The notes beneath the pieces were generated by a model. That model saw nothing but the letters and a program-made list of their open reading frames with translations, made no database searches and was not told the origin of the DNA. The position numbers and the translations under genes were made by a program. 5,904 nucleotides of DNA from Thermoplasmata archaeon (GTDB lineage Archaea; Thermoplasmatota; Thermoplasmata; Thermoplasmatales; Thermoplasmataceae): assembly GCA_021802165.1 (NCBI GenBank), contig JAKAAU010000103.1, positions 1-5,904 on the forward strand, given 5' to 3'. This document shows, piece by piece, positions 1 to 5,904 of this stretch (positions are counted from its first letter, which is position 1; each line of letters begins with the position of its first letter).

Positions 1-34
1 AATTTAACTTTTCTCTGTATTCCTCATCTGCCAT
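1..34 (-). CDS. Possible 5' end of an unidentified gene, cut by the left edge
   Basis: An ATG at 34 on the minus strand opens a frame reading MADEEYREKLN before the window ends. The composition is charged and protein-like, and the strand matches the helicase gene that ends 99 bases upstream. No Shine-Dalgarno site precedes the ATG. The frame also stays open for ten more codons upstream (to a TAA at 65-67), reading HRDKAFIRLA, without any ATG, GTG or TTG. A TATA-like TTTATAAG at 43-50 lies too close to the ATG to drive a leaderless transcript from it. Eleven codons are too few to assign a family, and an open stretch this short can occur by chance in AT-rich DNA. It could be a real gene start, a remnant, or nothing. 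Confidence 0.3.
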   Translation of the reverse strand, partial: MADEEYREKLN

Positions 35-133
35 AGCAAGTCTTATAAATGCCTTATCTCTATGTTAATTACATATGCCTTCTCTTATAATTATGGTAAT
101 ATACTTAATTCTGTTTTAGCACTGTATATACAA

Positions 134-3100
134 TTATGCCGGGAGCATATTATTCATCGTTTCCAGATATCTTTTAGGTATTGGTCTTTCCAGTTCCCAG
201 ATTATGCTCACAGGATTCCTTCCGCTGTGGCTTTTATATCGTACACTTCCCATAAATATATACGGTGATGCACCCATGAGATTCTCCCTGAATTCCCTGA
301 CAAATAGGAGAACTGTATTCCCATTATCCGGAGAGCCGAAATATCTTCTGGCAGTTGGAGATGAGGGAGAAACTGTACTCTGAGTTTCCCAGTGAAACAT
401 TGTTTGATCAATGGCATAATCATTGTACATAGTTGTTGATGAAAAATATTTTTCAGATTTATTCAATGTTACAAACAGCACATCTATATGTTTTTTCGGG
501 ATATATTTGACTCCTTCACGCACTGAAGATGGATTTTCAACGCCCATTGCAGCCAGTACCTGATTTTTTGAATATGAGCTATACAGCCTCAGAGGTACTA
601 CTGATTCCTCTGATGGGATGCCTTCAATAAAATCAATTTTTGATAACAGATAATCAAGAAGTTCCTTTAATTCCCTGTATAGTACCGGATATTTTTTAAG
701 AGAATTCAGGGCAGCAAGGGGATCGGAGAAACCTGATTGATCTACCGGCATATTCCAGATCGTATAATAGAACATATCAGCCATTTTGATTTCTTCATGG
801 GAGAGGCTGTCCATGGAAACAGCAGCAGGGATCATGAATTTTTCAAGTATCGTTTTGATCCACGAATATGAATTTATCTGGCATATTCTTTTCATTGCCT
901 TTGTAATAGTTTCTTCAATATCCTCATGGAAATCTTCCATTATCCCTGCTGAAACGCACAATCTGGAGAAATTATTTCGGATATAAATATCTCCGGGAGT
1001 AAGATGATAAAAATCCAGAAAATTTTGGAGTGTTACTGGAATACCTGAGTTACTGTTAAACTCCTCTATTCTTGAAATCAGGCTATTTCTGGATGAATAG
1101 GATTTTTTAATATTTTCTAGAATGTACTCCTGTGCCTGTTTTTCCAGCTCGATATAGCATCCTCTGGGTAGGTCCATGAATCCTGATGTTATTTCATCCT
1201 TTATGGAAATTGCACGCTTACGCATGAGTGCAAGGAATTTCCCGGAAAAATTATATTTTGCATTGGACCTGCCAACAAAATCAAGGACTGTAAGGCATTC
1301 CTTACCCTCTGATAATCTAAGGCCACGGCCTAGCTGCTGTATGAAAACAGTCAAGCTTTCCGTTGGCCTCAGGAAAAGTATGGTATTAATTTCAGGGATA
1401 TCTATTCCCTCATTGTATATATCAACAGCAAAAATTATCTTTATTTCTCCCTTTCGCAGTCTGCTATGGGCATTGTTTCTTTCCTCTCTTGGTGAATTCC
1501 CTGTAAGGGCTATGGCGCTTATACCATTTTTATTAAAATAATCAGCCATGTACCGAGCATGGCCAACTGAAACACAGAACCCGAGACATTTCAAATCATC
1601 GATACTGGATATATAACGTCTAATTGCATCCCGAATAAGGGCTGCGCGCTCCAGAGATTTGTTTCGACTATTTGCATAAAGGTTCTCCAGTTCCACGGGA
1701 TCATAACCTCCTTTTTTCCATGTGACAGCAGTTAGATCCATGGTATCAGTTACACCGAAATACTGAAATGGGCTCAAAATTCCTCGGTCAATCGCTTCGG
1801 GTAATCTAATTTCCGAGGTAATATGATCATTAAAATATTTCAGTATATCCTTTCCATCCATTCTTTCAGGTGTTGCAGTGAGACCCAGCAGTATCTGGGG
1901 CTTGAAATGTTTTAAAATTGGCCTGTATGATCGAGCAGGGGCATGATGGAACTCATCTATAATTATAAAATCATAATAATCCTCATCAAATGTGAGATCA
2001 GGTCTCATTGAATTAAAGGTCTGGACTGACATGAATATATGTTCCATGGATTCTGGCTTATAATTGCCGGTATACATTTCCCCGAAATTATAGTCTCTGA
2101 GCACGCTTCTGAAGCACTGAAGGCTCTGCTTGAGTATTTCCTCCCTGTGTGCGATGAATAATAATCTATTTTTTCCGGGATGCAGTCTTGCAAATCTGGC
2201 ATAATCAAAAGCAGATATCACTGTTTTCCCAGTTCCGGTTGCCGAAACAACAAGGTTCCGGTAATTTCCCCTGAGCCTGCGGTCTGCATCCAGTTCATCC
2301 AGTATTTTAGACTGATAATCGTATGGTTTTATATCAAAAATATACTCAGGTTCCCCGTTCTTTCTGATTTCCCTATTTAAAGCCTTCCTCAGTTCATCCG
2401 ATTGACTTTCTTTATATTCAGAAAAACTGTCAGAATGCCAGTAAGTCTCGAATGTTTCCTGAATTTTGTTAAGCATCTCAGGCATATCCTTTCCTGCAAC
2501 CTTAACATTCCACTCTAAACCACCAGAGATTGCTGCGTTTGACAGATTGGATGAACCCACATAGGCAGTAGAGAATCCGGTTTTCCTCCTAAAAATATAG
2601 GTTTTTGCATGTAATCTAGTGTTCTTTGTGTCGTAAGATATTTTTATTTCCGTGTTGCTCAGTTTGCACAATTCCTCTATGGATTTTATTTCTGTTGCTC
2701 CCATGTAAGTTGTTGTTACAACCCTGAGATGACCGCCTTTCTCTGTGAATGTTTTTAGTTCATTCCATATCAGGCGAAGGCCGCTCCATTTAATAAAAGA
2801 AACAAGCATATTTATGGAATCTGATGTGATTATCTCTGCCTTAAGCTCGGAGTAAAGTCTCGGCTCTGCAATTGATCCTGTAAATAAAGAACTGTATGCT
2901 ATGGAAGTGGCAGGCCTGGGAATAATATTTTTTATATTTTTATCAGATGAGGAATTATTAAGAACAGATAGTAGTATTTCTGGAGGGTCTATAATTTGAT
3001 TGCACTGATTTATATCTGAATATGAGTCAATTTTTTCAAGCAATTCGTTTACAAATTTTACCCTAGATGAAAGATTGATATTATTATCCTTCATCATTTG

Positions 3101-3259
3101 CAGTGTGTTTTCCAGTTTCTCTGCTACATATATAGAAAGAAGCCGTGATGAACTTTCAGAGTCAACCTTATCAGTTGAGATTTTATCATTTTTATTGTTT
3201 TCAATCTCGCCTTTGATCCATAAATTTATCAGTTCTTCATAGATTCCTTTTTCCAGCAT
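134..3259 (-). CDS. PLD-like nuclease / superfamily 2 helicase / DUF3427 protein
   Basis: This is a full-length 1041-residue protein of the DUF3427 helicase family. The N-terminus (GIYEELIN, residues 5-12) matches the usual start of the family. A hydrophilic Asn/Ser/Lys-rich stretch follows at about 20-40. Residues about 120-275 form a phospholipase-D-like domain with one HKD motif (H217, K219) followed by VGSSNLSNAA (234-243) and GLEWN (247-251), as in COG3886 HKD nucleases. Residues about 305-690 are the helicase core: Walker A TGTGKT (341-346), HREEIL (371-376), DEFH box (435-438), TATPER (461-466), NEGIDIPE (616-623) and QQLGRGLR (641-648). After a helical linker, residues about 888-1030 are DUF3427 (VTLNKSEKYFS, TTMYNDYAI, FHWETQS, LLFVREF, SIIWELERP). 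The protein should be an ATP-driven DNA or RNA translocase coupled to a nuclease. The physiological role of the family is not settled; nucleic-acid repair or phage defence is an inference. No catalytic motif is missing and there is no frameshift. The start has no Shine-Dalgarno site but a TATA-like element lies at leaderless distance. Confidence 0.93.
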   Translation of the reverse strand: MLEKGIYEELINLWIKGEIENNKNDKISTDKVDSESSSRLLSIYVAEKLENTLQMMKDNNINLSSRVKFVNELLEKIDSYSDINQCNQIIDPPEILLSVLNNSSSDKNIKNIIPRPATSIAYSSLFTGSIAEPRLYSELKAEIITSDSINMLVSFIKWSGLRLIWNELKTFTEKGGHLRVVTTTYMGATEIKSIEELCKLSNTEIKISYDTKNTRLHAKTYIFRRKTGFSTAYVGSSNLSNAAISGGLEWNVKVAGKDMPEMLNKIQETFETYWHSDSFSEYKESQSDELRKALNREIRKNGEPEYIFDIKPYDYQSKILDELDADRRLRGNYRNLVVSATGTGKTVISAFDYARFARLHPGKNRLLFIAHREEILKQSLQCFRSVLRDYNFGEMYTGNYKPESMEHIFMSVQTFNSMRPDLTFDEDYYDFIIIDEFHHAPARSYRPILKHFKPQILLGLTATPERMDGKDILKYFNDHITSEIRLPEAIDRGILSPFQYFGVTDTMDLTAVTWKKGGYDPVELENLYANSRNKSLERAALIRDAIRRYISSIDDLKCLGFCVSVGHARYMADYFNKNGISAIALTGNSPREERNNAHSRLRKGEIKIIFAVDIYNEGIDIPEINTILFLRPTESLTVFIQQLGRGLRLSEGKECLTVLDFVGRSNAKYNFSGKFLALMRKRAISIKDEITSGFMDLPRGCYIELEKQAQEYILENIKKSYSSRNSLISRIEEFNSNSGIPVTLQNFLDFYHLTPGDIYIRNNFSRLCVSAGIMEDFHEDIEETITKAMKRICQINSYSWIKTILEKFMIPAAVSMDSLSHEEIKMADMFYYTIWNMPVDQSGFSDPLAALNSLKKYPVLYRELKELLDYLLSKIDFIEGIPSEESVVPLRLYSSYSKNQVLAAMGVENPSSVREGVKYIPKKHIDVLFVTLNKSEKYFSSTTMYNDYAIDQTMFHWETQSTVSPSSPTARRYFGSPDNGNTVLLFVREFRENLMGASPYIFMGSVRYKSHSGRNPVSIIWELERPIPKRYLETMNNMLPA

Positions 3260-3283
3260 TATAGAGTTGTATAATCCGGTAGG

Positions 3284-3294
3284 TTAATAATTTT
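3284..3294 (-). promoter_or_regulatory. Putative TATA element of the helicase gene
   Basis: The minus-strand sequence AAAATTATTAA is centred about 30 bases upstream of the helicase ATG at 3259. No Shine-Dalgarno motif precedes that ATG, so a short or absent leader is likely. The match to the archaeal TATA consensus is only fair. The element suggests that the helicase is transcribed separately from the E1-lipoyl operon upstream. Confidence 0.4.
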
Positions 3295-3350
3295 ATCCAG
3301 CAATGTGATATCCGGATTTGTTGCAGAAATTATAATATTGAATGTTGATG

Positions 3351-3360
3351 AAAATAAAAT
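3351..3360 (-). terminator. Candidate T-rich terminator of the E1-lipoyl operon
   Basis: On the minus strand ATTTTATTTT lies about ten bases after the stop codon of the lipoyl-domain gene. Archaeal RNA polymerase commonly terminates on U-rich tracts without a hairpin, and none is evident here. The call rests only on composition and position, in a generally AT-rich spacer. Confidence 0.3.
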
Positions 3361-3369
3361 TGTAAATTA

Positions 3370-3612
3370 TTATTTATCATTTTTGACTTCCAGCAGGTCA
3401 TCTCCAGGGGAAATTTCAGCATTGACCACCTGAAGCAATTTAACAACCGTTCCTTTTACCTGGGAATTAACCTCTATGGTAACCTTGGCTGCCATTATCT
3501 GGCATACAGGAGTATCCTCCTTGATTTTATCACCCGGTGCAACGTACCACTGTGTTACAATAGCCTTTCCGAGATCTTCTTCTTTCCAGAGTTCCGGTAC
3601 CTTTACAATCAT
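3370..3612 (-). CDS. Free-standing lipoyl-domain (biotin/lipoyl attachment) protein
   Basis: This 80-residue protein consists only of a lipoyl/biotinyl hammerhead domain. It opens with a VPEL strand (residues 5-8), then WYVAPGDKI (22-30), the attachment turn MAAKVTIEV (40-48), GTV (54-56) and a closing SPGDDLLEV (68-76). Lys43 is the likely lipoylation site: Gly27 lies 16 residues before it and Gly54 11 after it, the spacing conserved in this fold. The lipoyl-type context KVTIEV favours lipoate over biotin, which normally needs AMKM. Oddly, the residue before the lysine is Ala rather than the usual Asp. There is no subunit-binding domain and no acyltransferase domain, so this is not an E2. 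The ATG overlaps the E1 stop codon (ATGA, 3609-3612) and has its own ribosome binding site, so the two are translated together. It probably carries the acyl or electron intermediate from the E1 to a partner encoded elsewhere. Confidence 0.88.
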   Translation of the reverse strand: MIVKVPELWKEEDLGKAIVTQWYVAPGDKIKEDTPVCQIMAAKVTIEVNSQVKGTVVKLLQVVNAEISPGDDLLEVKNDK

Positions 3613-5645
3613 CTTTTAAGCATCTCCTTTACAGTATTAACAATTTTGTCTTTATCAGGAAGCGAGTATTTTTCCATTCCCTGGCTGTACGGCACGGGCG
3701 TATCAGGAGAAGTGAGGCTGACAGGTGCTGTCTTCAATTTGCTGAAAATTCCCTGACTTACTTTTGAAATGATTTCAGAGGCGGTGCCGAATGAACCATA
3801 GTCCTCATCTACTGCAAGCAGGGCACCGGTTTTTAAAACAGATTTTATAACAGTTTCGGTATCCAGTGGCTTTATAGTTATTAAATCTAACACCTCGGTG
3901 CTGATACCCTCTGCCTTAAGGGCATCTGCTGCCTCAACAGCCATATGCACTGTTGAGCCAACGGTAGCTATAGTTATATCTTTTCCATCCAACACTACCT
4001 TTGCCTTTCCTATAGGTACCGTATACTCCTCTTCCGGAACCTCTACTACAGTTGATTGTGGATAGGGCATCCATGGAAGGCCGAGTAAACCTTTATGGAA
4101 CATATAGACAACCGGATTGTTATCCCTAATTGCCGATATCATCAGACCCTTCGCATCATAGCTGTTGGAAGGTACAACAACTTTTAATCCGGGAAGATGG
4201 CCGAAGAGTGAATAAAGAGTCTGGGAATGCTGGGCTGCATCCCCGTATCCTCCGCCTACAGCCGTTGTTATTACCACCGGCATATTTACAGTGCCGCCGG
4301 ACATATAATGATTCTTCGCTATCTGATTCATGATGGGGTCCAGGGTAACGCCGACAAAATCGGAGAACATTAATTCAACTATGGGACGTTTTCCCGCTGC
4401 TGCAAGTCCAGCTGCAGAACCAATGAATGCAGATTCGCTTATAGGTGTATCCCTTATTCTTTCCGGGCCGAACTTGGATAATAATCCGGTGGTGGCCCCA
4501 AATATTCCTCCGTATTTTGCAACGTCCTCACCCATGTATAGAACATTCTGATCTTTTTCCATCACCTGGGATATTGCCTCAGATATTGCAATGTACATAG
4601 GTAATTTTCTGCCCTTGCTCACGGCATTTATGGAATAATTTACGGGAGCATACACATCCTGAGAGGCTTCTTTTCCATCAGGTATGGTACTATTCTCTGC
4701 ATATGCAAATGCCTGGGATATTTCCTCTTTGGCGGAATTCTGGATTCTTTCATCTTCTTCCTTTGACAGAATCCCTTTTTTGATCAGGTCTGCTTCCATG
4801 AGTTTTATTGGATCTTTTTCAAGAAGTTCCTTTACCTGGTTCTTTGGCCTGTAAACTTCTGGATCCCCCTCGAAATGCCCGTAGTATCTGTAAGTATCTA
4901 TGCTTATAAGTGTTGGTCCTTTGCCCGTTCTTGCACGTTCAACAGCTTCTGCAGCAGCCTCATACATCTTTACCGGATCGTTGTTAGCTATATGCACTCC
5001 GGGAAGCCCGAATCCATTTGCACGGATGGCATCATTTTCCAGGGGAGTTGAATCCCTGGTTTCAACCGATATTGCCCAGTCATTGTTTTCTATTACAAAT
5101 ATAACTGGAAGTTTCCACAGTGATGCAAGGTTTAGCGATTCCATGAACATGCCCTGGTTCAATGAACCGTCGCCGCCGAAGGCCACTGCAATGCTATCTT
5201 TTCCATCAAGTTTGAAGGCAAGGGCAGCACCCAGGGCTGGAGGGAATGATGAACCCACAATTCCGGCACAGGCAAAATGCACCTTGCTATCAAAAATATG
5301 CATATGACCTCCCTTTCCCTTGCTCAGTCCTCCTTCCCTTCCCATTATCTCTGCTGTCATTTTGTTGAGGTCAACGCCTTTTGCTATTGCTGTATGATGT
5401 GGTCTGTGGGTACTGTATACAAAGTCATCATCCCTGAGCAATACAGACATCCATGCTGCGGATGGTTCCTGACCAGCTGAGAGGTGCATTTCTCCCGGAA
5501 TCTTTCCTGCTGCTATGCTGAAAAGTGGTTTCTTATCAGCAAGATACACATCACGTAGTTTCTCTTCATATTTTCTGCTCTTTACCATGATAGAATAGAT
5601 TTCGAGCAAATCCTCCTTATTTTCAACACTATTTGAAGAACTCAT
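3609..5645 (-). CDS. Fused alpha/beta E1 subunit of a 2-oxoacid (or acetoin) dehydrogenase
   Basis: A 678-residue thiamine-diphosphate enzyme in which the E1 alpha and beta chains, usually two proteins, are joined. The alpha part (about 12-325) has STHRPHH (78-84), GKGGHMHIFD (110-119), the cofactor and Mg motif starting at GDG (158-160) and ending at NN (187-188), and GHFEGDP (256-262). A short linker (about 326-346) leads to the beta part (347-678), with GEDV (372-375), whose Glu373 is the expected contact to the aminopyrimidine ring, QHSQ (472-475), and DAKG (497-500) with a typical beta C-terminal domain. GHFEGDP and STHRxH resemble acetoin-dehydrogenase (AcoA/AcoB) enzymes more than pyruvate dehydrogenases, and the regulatory Ser of mitochondrial E1 alpha is absent. 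The substrate cannot be fixed from sequence: acetoin, pyruvate and branched-chain oxoacids are all possible. It acts in the cytoplasm with a lipoyl carrier, most obviously the one encoded by the overlapping gene downstream. The ATG is backed by a good ribosome binding site and by the position of the conserved N-terminal helix. Confidence 0.93.
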   Translation of the reverse strand: MSSSNSVENKEDLLEIYSIMVKSRKYEEKLRDVYLADKKPLFSIAAGKIPGEMHLSAGQEPSAAWMSVLLRDDDFVYSTHRPHHTAIAKGVDLNKMTAEIMGREGGLSKGKGGHMHIFDSKVHFACAGIVGSSFPPALGAALAFKLDGKDSIAVAFGGDGSLNQGMFMESLNLASLWKLPVIFVIENNDWAISVETRDSTPLENDAIRANGFGLPGVHIANNDPVKMYEAAAEAVERARTGKGPTLISIDTYRYYGHFEGDPEVYRPKNQVKELLEKDPIKLMEADLIKKGILSKEEDERIQNSAKEEISQAFAYAENSTIPDGKEASQDVYAPVNYSINAVSKGRKLPMYIAISEAISQVMEKDQNVLYMGEDVAKYGGIFGATTGLLSKFGPERIRDTPISESAFIGSAAGLAAAGKRPIVELMFSDFVGVTLDPIMNQIAKNHYMSGGTVNMPVVITTAVGGGYGDAAQHSQTLYSLFGHLPGLKVVVPSNSYDAKGLMISAIRDNNPVVYMFHKGLLGLPWMPYPQSTVVEVPEEEYTVPIGKAKVVLDGKDITIATVGSTVHMAVEAADALKAEGISTEVLDLITIKPLDTETVIKSVLKTGALLAVDEDYGSFGTASEIISKVSQGIFSKLKTAPVSLTSPDTPVPYSQGMEKYSLPDKDKIVNTVKEMLKR
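3622..3627 (-). promoter_or_regulatory. Ribosome binding site of the lipoyl-domain gene
   Basis: GGAGAT on the minus strand lies nine bases upstream of the ATG at 3612, inside the last codons of the E1 gene. It supports this start and the translational coupling implied by the ATGA overlap. Confidence 0.7.
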
Positions 5646-5654
5646 AAAAATATA

Positions 5655-5660
5655 ACCTCA
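5655..5660 (-). promoter_or_regulatory. Ribosome binding site of the E1 fusion gene
   Basis: The minus strand reads TGAGGT, ending nine bases before the ATG at 5645. It fixes the start and shows that this transcript has a short leader. Confidence 0.65.
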
Positions 5661-5679
5661 ATTTAAATATAAGATTTTT

Positions 5680-5687
5680 TATTTAAA
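5680..5687 (-). promoter_or_regulatory. Putative TATA box of the E1-lipoyl operon
   Basis: TTTAAATA on the minus strand is the best TATA-like element upstream of the E1 gene. Transcription would start near 5658-5662, at or just before the ribosome binding site, giving a leader of roughly 15 bases. A second AT-rich stretch (CATATAT, 5692-5698) could serve instead and would give a longer leader, but it overlaps the inverted repeat. Confidence 0.45.
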
Positions 5688-5692
5688 CGAAT

Positions 5693-5714
5693 ATATGCAG
5701 CATAATCTGCATAT
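5693..5714. repeat. Perfect 8-bp inverted repeat upstream of the E1 promoter
   Basis: The arms ATATGCAG (5693-5700) and CTGCATAT (5707-5714) are exact reverse complements separated by six bases. The centre lies about 44 bases upstream of the predicted E1 transcription start, directly behind the TATA element. That is where archaeal activators of the Lrp or similar dimeric families bind. It is a candidate operator for the E1-lipoyl operon; the regulator is unknown and is not encoded in view. Confidence 0.5.
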
Positions 5715-5774
5715 GGGTGATGATAGCCAGCGATAATTGTTCCGTGTAATATTCCGTAAATATTGGGAATCATA

Positions 5775-5788
5775 CGAAAAATAAATAT
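5775..5788 (+). promoter_or_regulatory. BRE and TATA box of the antitoxin gene
   Basis: CGAAAA (5775-5780), a purine-rich BRE-like element, is followed by ATAAATAT (5781-5788). The TATA centre is about 25 bases upstream of the ATG at 5810, exactly the distance expected if transcription starts at the start codon. No Shine-Dalgarno motif precedes the ATG, which agrees with a leaderless mRNA. Confidence 0.65.
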
Positions 5789-5789
5789 A

Positions 5790-5805
5790 TAGTATACGTA
5801 TACTA
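5790..5805. promoter_or_regulatory. 16-bp perfect palindrome, probable autoregulatory operator of vapBC
   Basis: TAGTATACGTATACTA is an uninterrupted perfect palindrome lying between the TATA box and the start codon, which here is probably the transcription start. A protein bound there would block polymerase recruitment or initiation. VapB antitoxins, alone or with VapC, are known to repress their own promoters by binding palindromes, so this is the obvious candidate operator. The binding itself is inferred. Confidence 0.6.
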
Positions 5806-5809
5806 GTTT

Positions 5810-5904
5810 ATGGTAAAAATGGTATCTCTTTCTAATAAAGCATATTCTGATTTAAAAAATGCTAAAAATAAGGACGAATCATTTTCAGATGTGATATTAA
5901 GATT
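5810..5904 (+). CDS. VapB-type antitoxin (DUF217/COG1753 family), N-terminal part
   Basis: The frame is open from the ATG at 5810 to the window end, giving 31 residues. It reads MVKMVSLSNKAYSDLKNAKN and later ESFSDVILR, which matches the N-terminus of DUF217/COG1753 antitoxins: a short beta strand, then SLS.xAYxxLK, then the signature ESFSDVI. The strand and following helices form the ribbon-helix-helix-like DNA-binding part. The antitoxin neutralises a VapC PIN-domain ribonuclease, normally encoded directly downstream and so outside this window. The first ATG is preferred over the one at 5819 because family members begin with two or three residues before the strand and because the TATA box sits at leaderless distance from it. 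The gene is truncated only by the window edge, and it is divergent from the E1 operon. Confidence 0.8.
   Translation, partial: MVKMVSLSNKAYSDLKNAKNKDESFSDVILR

Noticed and set aside
123..132. 10-bp palindrome TGTATATACA next to the helicase stop codon
   Set aside because: Alternating AT composition makes it likely by chance, and it has no T-tract to act as a terminator on the minus strand and no nearby promoter to control.
62..268. 68-codon open frame on the plus strand starting in the spacer
   Set aside because: Most of it is antisense to the conserved C-terminal DUF3427 end; the Tyr/Ile-rich N-terminal part is just AT-rich spacer and there is no ribosome binding site.
1176..1541. 121-codon open frame on the plus strand
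   Set aside because: It lies wholly antisense to the helicase core, which has all conserved motifs; no ribosome binding site, promoter or recognisable family.
3370..3612. Biotin carrier protein instead of a lipoyl domain
   Set aside because: Biotinyl domains carry AMKM at the turn; here it is MAAKVTIEV, and the co-translated partner is a lipoate-dependent E1, not a carboxylase.
4900..5307. 135-codon open frame on the plus strand
   Set aside because: It is antisense to the cofactor-binding part of the E1 alpha domain; its Ser/Pro/Ala-rich translation is what the complement of that coding frame produces.
3609..5645. Frameshift or sequencing fusion joining two separate E1 genes
   Set aside because: Both halves are full length, the frame is continuous through a natural hydrophilic linker, and fused E1 alpha/beta proteins of this size are known in other prokaryotes.

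Overview
The window looks archaeal, most like a low-GC euryarchaeon of the Thermoplasmatales type. The evidence is indirect: coding regions rich in ATA (Ile) and AGA/AGG (Arg); AT-rich TATA-like elements about 25 bases upstream of start codons that lack a ribosome binding site (leaderless layout); good Shine-Dalgarno sites for the E1 gene and for the gene that overlaps its end; and a 2-oxoacid dehydrogenase E1 of the kind known from aerobic archaea. No rRNA or other phylogenetic marker is present, so this placement is an inference.

Layout. Bases 1-34 (minus) may be the first codons of a gene that runs off the left edge. Bases 134-3259 (minus) encode an intact 1041-residue protein with an N-terminal PLD/HKD nuclease-like domain, a superfamily 2 helicase core and a C-terminal DUF3427 domain. 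Bases 3370-3612 (minus) encode an 80-residue free-standing lipoyl domain, and 3609-5645 (minus) a 678-residue fused E1 alpha/beta subunit of a thiamine-diphosphate 2-oxoacid dehydrogenase. These two genes overlap by ATGA and form a two-gene operon. A 164-bp divergent intergenic region (5646-5809) holds promoter-like elements for both sides and two clean inverted repeats. From 5810 (plus) starts a VapB-type antitoxin of the DUF217/COG1753 family, cut by the right edge; its VapC toxin would be expected just beyond.

How they fit together. The E1 fusion should decarboxylate a 2-oxoacid (or cleave acetoin) and pass the acyl group to the lipoyl protein, but no E2 acyltransferase or E3 dihydrolipoamide dehydrogenase is encoded here. 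The operon is closed on both sides: a divergent gene upstream, and a separate helicase gene with its own promoter-like element downstream. The missing partners must therefore be elsewhere, or the lipoyl domain works in an atypical way. Its attachment loop reads MAAK instead of the usual (E/M)TDK. The helicase-nuclease and the antitoxin give the flanks an accessory, defence-like character around this metabolic pair.
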